IMG/VR virus record: IMGVR_UViG_3300031974_002716
Span: 1-24,487 of that record
Source of the DNA: a virus
Length of the DNA stretch: 24,487 bases
Strand: one strand, 5' to 3'
Below are positions 13,853 through 21,209 of this stretch, in pieces. Numbering within the stretch: the stretch's first letter is position 1; every line of letters starts with the position of its first letter. The position numbers and the translations under genes are program-made. Under the pieces are notes generated by a model. The model had not been told where the DNA came from. It made no database searches and worked only from the letters and a program-made list of their open reading frames with translations.

Positions 13853-14769
13853 GTTCTCATGTGTCTCCAACAACTGCCGTCTCGTAATTCCTCAAATTTC
13901 CAATGAAACATACTAATACGTCTTACCCATTGTAGCCTATCAAACTCATCAGGATTTTCTATATTTTGAAAATTTGTATTTGAAACTTCTGCACATTGTG
14001 AAGTCTCTGGATCGGTTATAAAAGAATGGTAACCTTGTATAATAGGGCCTACTACACTACTACTATTGTAATTAACTACTGCCCATGCTTTGCGTAAATC
14101 TTCTTCTAACGGTCTGCCTTGAGGACTTATTTTTACATTTGATATATTTTTCAAAGGATTTAATCGATGATAAAGGTAGTCTACTGCTTTTTTATCTCCA
14201 GGATGTGGTCTAATTACAATAGGGCGTTGTGAATATTTTTGAATACGTTTTATAGTTTTTTGTGCCCATATAATAACATCATTTCCTTTCATACTCCAGC
14301 CACCTTGTCTTTGCAACATTACTAAAATATGCCTACCTTTATTTTTCATAGGCTCTAATTGTATATTATAATCTTTACTAATACTTTCCCATCTGTTAGA
14401 ATTTATATTGCTATCGCAATATATTCCAGTGTTAGGAAATATACCATTAAAACTATATCTCAAATATCCATGTGGATTTTTTCCATTTGCATACAAGAAT
14501 AGATTTGCATCTCCTGTGCATACATATTTGTTATTTTGAGTTTGCGAAAGTATTATGTTATTTCTTAATTTTAAATGAGGCGTAGTTTTTTTCTCATACA
14601 CCCAGCCTTGAATCATTCCAACATCGCAATCAACAAGAGAATTTCCTATAGTTACAATTCCTGTATCTCCGACTGATTTAACACCTTCGATATAATATTT
14701 TAACAGATCTGTTTTTTGCTTATTATTGTTATTTGCAGGAACTGTTGACAAATAACTAACTACTTTCAT
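13840..14769 (-). CDS. GT-B glycosyltransferase, second KpsC/KpsS-like paralogue
   Basis: A 309-residue protein of the same build as 12141-12995: IVIRPHPGDKK (184-194), a VVNYNSSSVVGPIIQGYHSF segment in place of the SSNPGPQAIIAG loop, and a HWKFEELRDGSCW ending shared with the other two paralogues. The upstream half is Rossmann-like with GRHILVMLQRQGGWSMKG (145-162). The start ATG overlaps the stop of the large fusion gene upstream by 14 bases. The RPHP histidine is kept. Acceptor and donor are unknown; a CMP-Kdo donor is possible because of kdsA-kdsB. Confidence 0.8.
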   Translation of the reverse strand: MKVVSYLSTVPANNNNKQKTDLLKYYIEGVKSVGDTGIVTIGNSLVDCDVGMIQGWVYEKKTTPHLKLRNNIILSQTQNNKYVCTGDANLFLYANGKNPHGYLRYSFNGIFPNTGIYCDSNINSNRWESISKDYNIQLEPMKNKGRHILVMLQRQGGWSMKGNDVIIWAQKTIKRIQKYSQRPIVIRPHPGDKKAVDYLYHRLNPLKNISNVKISPQGRPLEEDLRKAWAVVNYNSSSVVGPIIQGYHSFITDPETSQCAEVSNTNFQNIENPDEFDRLQWVRRISMFHWKFEELRDGSCWRHMRTYCQ

Positions 14770-16468
14770 TTAGAATATCCCATGCAGTTCCGTTGCGTAA
14801 TTCTTTGGATGTAAATTGGCAATAACTTAAATGTGTTGCTAATTGGTATTGTAAATCTTGTGTTGGCACAATTAAATTTTCTATGTCACTTATTTTTGTA
14901 TTACATACAGAGGTAGCAGCATTTGGTGCTAGAGCAATCGCAGGCACTCCAAATAAAAAGGCTTCTGTTGCTGCTATACTGTTGTACGTAAGTAAGCAAT
15001 GAACATCATCTGCAAGTGCTTGCCAAATAGTTTTATTTGTAACTCTTTCTGTTCTTGTGGGCTTGCTTCTAACCACAATCGGTCTATCAGTATATTTTTT
15101 TATTTCTGTTGTAGTATTTTCAAGCCAGCGTTCTAAATCCTCATTATAAAATTTCATTACTTTTTCGCTTGGCGGACAGATTAATATTTTACTACCAGTC
15201 TTTGGTGGATGACTTGTCCATCTTAATCTTTTTAATCTATCATCATTTCTTTCTATTAATGGTCCAGTGTTTTGCAATCCGTTGAATGTTACTCTATGAT
15301 ATTCTTTTTTTGTATAGGGTTGCAAATATCCTGTATCAATAGCATAAAAGTTTCTTTTGTTTAGCATACAATGTTTTATTGCTTTTTGACTTTTACCTCC
15401 AAGACCCCTAATTATCAGAGTAGTATCTTTATCATCTTTATAATCCCAATAACCAATTTGTCCACCAGAACCTAAAATAAAATCTTCAAGGTATGGATCG
15501 TAAATACGTCCTTTGCTCTCTAGTAATTTTTTATAATTATCTTCAGGATGAAGAGCAATTGCCGCAACTTTAATACCCATATCTTGCTCCTTTAATTTTT
15601 CTAGTTCTTTGTGCGATCCTTTATAAATATTTTCATTTGGATCAATTGTAGTTTGTAAAAATTTTTTAATTAAATTTTTTTTTTGATCTGTGTAACTTAA
15701 ATCATCAACAAGTATATCTTTATTTTGTAGGTTAACAATTTTATTTTCTAATTCTTTTATTCTATGCTCATGGTAATTAGTTTGCATTTTATACCAATCA
15801 TTCGCATATTCACAATTTTGATATTGTTCAAACCAAGGCCCGCCTTCAGTATAATGTAATGCTTTGGGTTTGCCGTCTTCGGGCTCTTTATACCATCCGA
15901 CTAACCAATTCCATTCATGACTTAATTCACCAATTTGATTATCTTCTAACCAACTGAATCTATGAAAAAAAGCGCCGGTTTTATTTTCGTTATTTACTTT
16001 GGAAACACATAGTTCTTGATTAGATGGATGCCCGCAATTTATTAAAAACATACTGCTCCAATTTTTTCTTGGATATATGTGTTGCACTTGACCGTCCATT
16101 TTTATTTTGCCGGGCTGTGGAGTATAATCGTGTTGAGCACACATTACTGCATATTTTGGATCGCATTGTTCGATTAATTCGTTTATATCTGTTTTGAAAA
16201 CAAAATCGCAATCAATAAACAATGCCCATCCTTTGTAGTTACAAAGGAAAGGAACTAAAAATCTTGTGAAAGTAAATTCGGTACTTGCTAAATGATCAAT
16301 TGATCGTGTATAGTAACCTTGCTTTCTTAGTATATGTTGTTTTAATGGAATTATTTCAACAGGAACTGTTGCATGTTCTTCTATACTACGTTTAGCAACT
16401 TGATATGCAATATCTTCTCTGCTATCCCAACCAATAAAAATTTTAAAAGGTTTAATCTCTTCGCTCAA
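14756..16468 (-). CDS. Two-domain glycosyltransferase: GT-A (GT8-like) fused to degenerate KpsC/KpsS-like GT-B
   Basis: The 570-residue product is a fusion. Residues 1-230 look like a GT-A enzyme: FIGWDSREDIAYQV near the start, DCD at 86-88 in LFIDCDFVF, and a late ALHYTEGGPWF block. A charged helical linker follows (KELENKIVNLQNK). From about residue 293 (MGIKVAA) to the end it is a GT-B of the same type as the two neighbours, ending ELRNGTAWDIL. In this copy the RPHP motif reads RSKP (IVVRSKPTRTER), so the histidine is lost, while TYNSIAATEAFLFGVPAIAL is kept. The C-terminal domain may therefore be inactive or use another mechanism. The start overlaps the end of the gene to the right by 17 bases. 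Confidence 0.85.
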   Translation of the reverse strand: MSEEIKPFKIFIGWDSREDIAYQVAKRSIEEHATVPVEIIPLKQHILRKQGYYTRSIDHLASTEFTFTRFLVPFLCNYKGWALFIDCDFVFKTDINELIEQCDPKYAVMCAQHDYTPQPGKIKMDGQVQHIYPRKNWSSMFLINCGHPSNQELCVSKVNNENKTGAFFHRFSWLEDNQIGELSHEWNWLVGWYKEPEDGKPKALHYTEGGPWFEQYQNCEYANDWYKMQTNYHEHRIKELENKIVNLQNKDILVDDLSYTDQKKNLIKKFLQTTIDPNENIYKGSHKELEKLKEQDMGIKVAAIALHPEDNYKKLLESKGRIYDPYLEDFILGSGGQIGYWDYKDDKDTTLIIRGLGGKSQKAIKHCMLNKRNFYAIDTGYLQPYTKKEYHRVTFNGLQNTGPLIERNDDRLKRLRWTSHPPKTGSKILICPPSEKVMKFYNEDLERWLENTTTEIKKYTDRPIVVRSKPTRTERVTNKTIWQALADDVHCLLTYNSIAATEAFLFGVPAIALAPNAATSVCNTKISDIENLIVPTQDLQYQLATHLSYCQFTSKELRNGTAWDILNESS

Positions 16469-17210
16469 TGTCTTCCTCCGTTAATTCGTTACCTATCCAA
16501 ACTTCGATTACTTTTGCACTTTTGTTATCTAAGTTTACGGCCTTATGCCAGTATCCAGTTGGTATATCTATACTGTCTCCTGGCACTAACAAGTTACTTG
16601 TCTTATTACCCGACTTGTCTTCTAAAAACATGTTAATTACACCATCAACTACATGCCAATGCTCGCTACGTTTCAAATGACGCTGATCACTTAATGCTTT
16701 ACCTTCACTAAACTCTAACTGTTTTACTTGCCAGCCGCTGCCTTTGTCTAGTATGGTGTATTTGCCCCAGGCACGTTCTGTAGTAGGTTGACTCCAATCT
16801 TTGAGTATCCAACTGCTACTATTCTTTTTATCTTCGCCGCCTACTCCAAACTCAAAAGAGATATTTTTTACATCAGTATCCATTTCCGGAATATTGTTAG
16901 ATGTTCTGTCACCACCGTTAGCAAATATAATATGTGCTTCTGGATACATAAATCTAACATTTTTAATTGCTTCTTTTGCAGTATTGTCGTCGTCGTCAAA
17001 TAGCACACAGTGATCAACCATGGCTAAGTTTTGTATAATAGTAATTCTTTCGCCACCTGGCATAAACGGACGACCTTTTTTTCGTGTAAGCCAAGCATCA
17101 CTGTTTACACCTACAACTAGAAGATCACCTAATTCTTTTGCTGCTTTAAAATATTCTATATGTCCACTATGTAGTGGATCAAATCCACCTGTTACAATAA
17201 CAACTTTCAT
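16452..17210 (-). CDS. HldE/RfaE-type nucleotidyltransferase fused to a mannose-isomerase-type cupin
   Basis: Residues 1-135 form an HxGH nucleotidyltransferase: GGFDPLHSGHIEYF (8-21), GVNSDAWLTRKKG and a late SSSWILKDW site. This resembles the adenylyltransferase half of HldE, which activates heptose-1-phosphate, and glycerol-phosphate cytidylyltransferases. Residues 140-252 form a cupin like the C-terminus of type II mannose-6-phosphate isomerases/GDP-mannose pyrophosphorylases, with ERAWGKYTIL, RSEHWHVVDGVINMF and PGDSIDIPTGYWHKA. The two are not usually on one chain. A perfect TATAAATA ends four bases before the ATG. A sugar-phosphate substrate is likely; which sugar is unknown. Confidence 0.85.
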   Translation of the reverse strand: MKVVIVTGGFDPLHSGHIEYFKAAKELGDLLVVGVNSDAWLTRKKGRPFMPGGERITIIQNLAMVDHCVLFDDDDNTAKEAIKNVRFMYPEAHIIFANGGDRTSNNIPEMDTDVKNISFEFGVGGEDKKNSSSWILKDWSQPTTERAWGKYTILDKGSGWQVKQLEFSEGKALSDQRHLKRSEHWHVVDGVINMFLEDKSGNKTSNLLVPGDSIDIPTGYWHKAVNLDNKSAKVIEVWIGNELTEEDIERRD

Positions 17211-17214
17211 GTTG

Positions 17215-17222
17215 TATTTATA
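17215..17222 (-). promoter_or_regulatory. Exact T4-type late element before the fusion gene
   Basis: Minus-strand TATAAATA at 17222-17215 is followed by CAAC and the ATG at 17210. In T4 the start of transcription lies about five bases after the element, which here falls on the start codon. In AT-rich DNA such an 8-mer can occur by chance, but it lies exactly in the only intergenic gap nearby. Confidence 0.55.
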
Positions 17223-17230
17223 TGGTAGTT

Positions 17231-17869
17231 TTATAAATTATAGAGTTTTTGAGCCATTTCAAATTCTTGTTTTGTATCTATATCAATTGCTTCAAATTGA
17301 TTTAATTCAAAATAATCATAAGATTGAGGTATCATATAATTTACCTTACGTAAATCTTCCATTTTGCAAACTGTACCTGCATAAGGAAACATATACACTG
17401 GATCGATGCCTTGACTATAAGTATGCCAAAGTCCAAAATTAAAGTTAATAGGACGTTTGTTATTATCTAAAAAATAATGTGTGCTTGGATGTACTGCTAT
17501 TTGATTTTTTTGATTTTTGATATATTTAGAATACATTTCTTTATATCTAGAAAACAATGGACAACAAGTAAAAGTATATATTACATCTTGGCTGTTATCT
17601 ATTGGAACAGTGTTATATATTTCTTGCAACACACTACTAAATTCTGTTATGTTATTGCAGTATTTTTCATCCCTAGGTACATATGTAATGTTTTCAGTAG
17701 AAATAACATTTTTATCATCAGTGCTAACATATACATGTTTAGCACCGGCTTTTTGCAATTGTTCAATTTTTAAGTGTACTAATGTTTTATTATCAGCAAA
17801 TGTTATATGATGTTTATTTGGAAAACGTTCACTATTCTTTTTATAGTTTGTAAGTCCTACAAATCCCAT
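17231..17869 (-). CDS. CMP-sugar synthetase-like cytidylyltransferase (NeuA-type)
   Basis: The 212-residue protein has the NeuA/CMP-nonulosonate synthetase frame: an opening NYKKNSERFPNKH (8-20) that stands for the usual R-x-x-S-x-R-x-P-x-K loop, a HVYVSTDDKNV block, a FTCCPLF segment and EAIDIDTKQEFEMAQKL near the end, matching the family's IDIDTPEDFELAE. Such enzymes activate sialic acids, legionaminate or pseudaminate with CTP. The first loop is unusual in lacking the leading PARGGS residues. The window also holds kdsB, so two CMP-sugar synthetase-like genes are present. It overlaps the oxygenase gene by 13 bases. No nonulosonate synthase (NeuB) is seen. Confidence 0.8.
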   Translation of the reverse strand: MGFVGLTNYKKNSERFPNKHHITFADNKTLVHLKIEQLQKAGAKHVYVSTDDKNVISTENITYVPRDEKYCNNITEFSSVLQEIYNTVPIDNSQDVIYTFTCCPLFSRYKEMYSKYIKNQKNQIAVHPSTHYFLDNNKRPINFNFGLWHTYSQGIDPVYMFPYAGTVCKMEDLRKVNYMIPQSYDYFELNQFEAIDIDTKQEFEMAQKLYNL

Positions 17870-18423
17870 ACTTGATCCTTACTTTGCCATTTGTCCTTAT
17901 CTACATAATTAATAAGCAACACTTTACGTTTTCCTTCAAATGGTCTTTTTGTAAATCCGTGCCATTTGGTTTCATCTGTTTTAAATACAAAACATCTATT
18001 ATGCTTCCATTCTAAACGTGTATGATAATCTTCATCTGGACTGCTATATAAGTCTGTTCCTAAATCACCTTCTCCGTCGATGTAAACAATAATTGTAATA
18101 CGTTTTTCTAGTGTGTCTATATGCGGCACTTGCCAAAAATTACTATCATCCTGTGCTAGTTCTATTCTCATATAACTGTGGGATAAATCATATCCAAATT
18201 CACTTTCAAATGCTGGTGTATTTGTTCTAAAAAAATCAACAACCCTTAGTGTAGTCATATCTAATTTATCAGGAGTAAAAAAGTATCTACCACTTACCGG
18301 TGTACGAGTGCCGTCGCATTGTGTGTTATCACTATCGATTTTTAATATTTTTAATTCTTCTATAATGTCTTTAGGAAGGAAATTGTCTACAATAAAATAT
18401 TCCCAAGGTTCACTATACTTCAT
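17857..18423 (-). CDS. 2-oxoglutarate/Fe(II)-dependent oxygenase
   Basis: A 188-residue protein with the facial triad of the family: H101-x-D103 in VPHIDTLEKRITIIVYID and H155 in TKWHGFTKR, followed by R166 in KRKVLLINYV as the likely 2-oxoglutarate-binding arginine. The EGDLGTDLY block between them is typical. Enzymes of this group hydroxylate or halogenate small molecules, sugars or proteins. In marine phages they are common and mostly unassigned. The start and stop both overlap neighbours by ATG-containing junctions inside the glycan cassette, so a sugar or nucleotide-sugar substrate is likely, not proven. Confidence 0.87.
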   Translation of the reverse strand: MKYSEPWEYFIVDNFLPKDIIEELKILKIDSDNTQCDGTRTPVSGRYFFTPDKLDMTTLRVVDFFRTNTPAFESEFGYDLSHSYMRIELAQDDSNFWQVPHIDTLEKRITIIVYIDGEGDLGTDLYSSPDEDYHTRLEWKHNRCFVFKTDETKWHGFTKRPFEGKRKVLLINYVDKDKWQSKDQVWDL

Positions 18424-19178
18424 TTACGCATTCCATCAAATATTGTAGTCTTAAATTTTTTATTATCATCTATTATAGCATTGATTAAATCATAATGCAA
18501 GTTTAATTTTTTTAATTCTTTAGATAATTTACCTGTATCTTTAGGTAAACACATGCCTCCAAATCCTCTTAAATCTTCATTTACATCTAAGTAGTTTCCA
18601 GTTGTTTTTCCTGTTTTTTCATATGCTGTTTTTATTATATCATAATCAGCATCGTGTTTTTCGCAAACTTCGTACATTATGTTTGCAAACACAACACGTA
18701 ATGCTGCATATGAATTGTTATAAATTTTAAGTATTTCTGCTTCTCTAGGTGTCAAATATTCTACGTGTTTTGGAATATTTTTATATACTTCTGCAATTTT
18801 TCTAGCATGTATTGTATTATATGATCCAATCGCTAACAAATCGCAATCTAAAAAATCTTCTAAAGCAGATCTTTCTTTTAAGAATTCTGGTACATAACAA
18901 ATTGGTAAAGTAAATCTTTCTAATAAATTGTCTATTGTTCCGGGTTGTATTGTGCTTCTAATTGCTACAATACCTTTATAATTGTAAAGGAACAAGTCTT
19001 TTACAACTTGTTCTACATTATCTTCTTGTGTACAAACAAATACAACATCAGTATCTAACACATCTTGAATATTTGTATTTAATTTTATGTCATGTATCAA
19101 TACAGTATGATTCAGTTTTTTAAATCCGTCTGCATTTGCTTTTCCTACTACACCTAAACCTATTACACCAATATTCAT
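18420..19178 (-). CDS. Short UDP-glucose/GDP-mannose dehydrogenase lacking its C-terminal domain
   Basis: The 252-residue protein has the NAD-binding GLGVVG (7-12), a TIQPGT block (76-81), YVPEFLKERSALEDF (95-109) with the catalytic Glu, LKIYNNSYAA (150-159) with the catalytic Lys and Asn, and GFGGMCLPKDT (205-215) with nucleophile Cys210. Such enzymes oxidise the C6 of a sugar nucleotide to a uronic acid. Family members normally have 390-450 residues; here the third, nucleotide-binding domain is absent and the frame ends cleanly with ATGA into the next gene. All active-site residues remain, so it may work on a smaller or differently held substrate. Confidence 0.87.
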   Translation of the reverse strand: MNIGVIGLGVVGKANADGFKKLNHTVLIHDIKLNTNIQDVLDTDVVFVCTQEDNVEQVVKDLFLYNYKGIVAIRSTIQPGTIDNLLERFTLPICYVPEFLKERSALEDFLDCDLLAIGSYNTIHARKIAEVYKNIPKHVEYLTPREAEILKIYNNSYAALRVVFANIMYEVCEKHDADYDIIKTAYEKTGKTTGNYLDVNEDLRGFGGMCLPKDTGKLSKELKKLNLHYDLINAIIDDNKKFKTTIFDGMRK

Positions 19179-20044
19179 AATAAACTTTCTACAGTATTTT
19201 TTAATCCAATTTCTAAAGGAGTATAATCGTTAAATCCAGTTAACATTTGCACTAATGTTGTGTCAGGACATCTGCGTGTTACACTACCTTCTGGACCAGC
19301 ACGTATTTCTAGTTTATCGGGATTTATTCCCATATATCCCATAATCATTTTTGCTACAACATTTATCTGCACCTCATGATCATTACCAACATTTACAGTT
19401 AAATTATTGTGATCACGCACTAACATGTCTGTCATTTTTACAGCATCGTCTACATAACAAAAACTTCTAGTATCGTTACCGTTTATATAATACTTGCCTT
19501 GCTTACAGCGTTCTACAAACTCGCTGATAAAATGATCTTTTTGTCCTGGACCATAAACATTGAAGTAACGTATAATCAAATAATCTAGCCCGCTGTTTGC
19601 TACTAGGTTTTCACCTAAAGCCTTCGGAAGGCTATAACTCCATCTTGGATTGAGAATGTCTTTAAAATAAACTGGTGCCTGCTCATCAGTTGGAATATGG
19701 TAATAACCCGCATCAATTGCTCCGTTAAAAATTTCACATGTACTAGCAAAAACAAATTTAGTATCAGTATTTTTATAACGTTCAATCAAATTTATTGTTG
19801 GCAGTGTATTGTTAATTAGCACGTCTGTAGGTTGTTCATAAAATAATTTGGTGCCGTTGGTTGCAGCAAGATGCACTACCACATCGCTGTCAGGCATTGA
19901 ACTAGTTACACCCGAGTATCTTAGATTTTTAGTATTACCGTCTTTTTTATCATAAGGATAAACTGCATCGTAACTATCTTTGATGTAGTTATAATAATGA
20001 CTACCGATAAATCCTTTATGACCAGTAAGAATACACGTTACCAT
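19175..20044 (-). CDS. NAD-dependent sugar epimerase/dehydratase (extended SDR)
   Basis: A 289-residue enzyme with a Rossmann NAD site TGHKGFIGS (7-15), VVHLAATNG (56-64), the active-site Ser/Thr in FASTCEIFNG (99-108) and Y137-x-x-x-K141 in YSLPK. RYFNVYGPGQ marks the substrate domain. It belongs with UDP-glucose 4-epimerases, UDP-xylose synthases and GDP-mannose dehydratases; the exact reaction cannot be read. The neighbour downstream oxidises C6 of a sugar nucleotide, so a sugar nucleotide is the likely substrate here too, for example epimerisation or decarboxylation of the uronate. Start and stop are coupled to both neighbours. Confidence 0.9.
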   Translation of the reverse strand: MVTCILTGHKGFIGSHYYNYIKDSYDAVYPYDKKDGNTKNLRYSGVTSSMPDSDVVVHLAATNGTKLFYEQPTDVLINNTLPTINLIERYKNTDTKFVFASTCEIFNGAIDAGYYHIPTDEQAPVYFKDILNPRWSYSLPKALGENLVANSGLDYLIIRYFNVYGPGQKDHFISEFVERCKQGKYYINGNDTRSFCYVDDAVKMTDMLVRDHNNLTVNVGNDHEVQINVVAKMIMGYMGINPDKLEIRAGPEGSVTRRCPDTTLVQMLTGFNDYTPLEIGLKNTVESLL

Positions 20045-20658
20045 CCGAAAATATAATCCTTCCTTACATTTGTAATTTCTCTTGCGCCAAATGATTTAAG
20101 ATAAGTGCCAGCACATTCGTTTGTATCTGCTTGTTGCTCACATACAATAATTGGTTTGTATTTAATAATTGTATCCATAGCACCTTTCAACACTTCTAAT
20201 TCGTGGCGCTCGCAATCAATTTTAAGTAAGCCAAATTTTGGTAAATTTAAATCATCTAATCTTTTAATTTGTATAGTTCCTGTGCCAACTTCACTGACAA
20301 AACTACCTCCTGTGTTTTCAGCATCAAATACCATTTCAACTACATCGTTAACACTACCAAGAGCATGTTTGTTTAATTCAACAGGTAGATGTTTACAGTT
20401 CAGTTCTAAACAACTGTATACTTGTTCTAATGGCTCAAAAGCAATTACACGTTTAAATTTCTTAGTTAATGGTTTAGCCCATAAGCCAACATTTGCTCCA
20501 ATGTCAACTGCAATATCAAAGTCTGTAACATACTTGTATGCTTCGTCTCTTACATCGTCTTGATATTGAGGTGGTCCGCCGTTACGAACTCTTTTATTAA
20601 TAAGACGTTCAAAATGATTATCGCTATCTGGCATGTAATATTCAAAAACTTTTTTCAT
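20038..20658 (-). CDS. FkbM-family methyltransferase
   Basis: The 206-residue product has the SAM-binding VDIGANVGLW (51-60), an acidic FEPLEQV that follows the second strand, NKHALGS, and the FkbM hallmark LLKIDCERHELEVLKGA. FkbM enzymes methylate hydroxyls of sugars or polyketides. The first 50 residues (MKKVFEYYMPDSDNHFE) are typical of polysaccharide-cluster members. It overlaps the epimerase (ATGGTAA) and the second methyltransferase (ATGA). O-methylation of a surface sugar is the likely task. Confidence 0.9.
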   Translation of the reverse strand: MKKVFEYYMPDSDNHFERLINKRVRNGGPPQYQDDVRDEAYKYVTDFDIAVDIGANVGLWAKPLTKKFKRVIAFEPLEQVYSCLELNCKHLPVELNKHALGSVNDVVEMVFDAENTGGSFVSEVGTGTIQIKRLDDLNLPKFGLLKIDCERHELEVLKGAMDTIIKYKPIIVCEQQADTNECAGTYLKSFGAREITNVRKDYIFGW

Positions 20659-21209
20659 ACTTTTTCCAATATAACAATATATTTTACAACATCTATCGGA
20701 GGTCCTTTTTTGACCGTGGCTGTTCTTTCTTCAATATTTTCATATATAGTTTTCCATCCATCTAATTGTTGAATTTTTTTCTTCCACCATTTAGGTCTTT
20801 CAATAATTAAATGTGCGTTGCGTCCATCACTTAATGCTTTCTTTGCAGGATGGCATGCTATTAAATGATATTGGTACCTAGTAGTTCTTGCACACAAGTC
20901 TTGTATTGTTTCATCTATTAAGTGCGGCTCAATATGTTCTAGTACATCACTGCTGTAAGTTAGTTCTACTGAGTCTGGTAACGGATTAGGAAAAGTTGCA
21001 GGATCAAATGTGTGCAATTCAATGTTAGGATATTCGGCTTTTATAGTTTCGCTTGTATATCCTTTACCTGCTCCATAATCTAAAAAACTTTTAATGTTTT
21101 TTTCTTCAATTAAATTCTTAACTAATTTTGGTATATTTTTATTTAATCCAAATGTTTTTTTATTATGTAATAATTTTAACTCTTCTAAGTATTCTTTACT
21201 GTGTGCCAT
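20655..21209 (-). CDS. Class I SAM-dependent methyltransferase
   Basis: A 184-residue enzyme with motif I FLDYGAGKGYTS (42-53), HTFDPATFP in the place of motif II and the SSDVLEHIEPH block that marks the methyltransferase-11 type. A basic KWWKKKIQQL stretch and WKTIYENIEERTATV end the chain. The acceptor is unknown. It is the first gene of the glycan block after uvsY and is coupled to it by TAATG. Together with the FkbM gene it gives the cassette two methylation steps. Confidence 0.87.
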   Translation of the reverse strand: MAHSKEYLEELKLLHNKKTFGLNKNIPKLVKNLIEEKNIKSFLDYGAGKGYTSETIKAEYPNIELHTFDPATFPNPLPDSVELTYSSDVLEHIEPHLIDETIQDLCARTTRYQYHLIACHPAKKALSDGRNAHLIIERPKWWKKKIQQLDGWKTIYENIEERTATVKKGPPIDVVKYIVILEKV

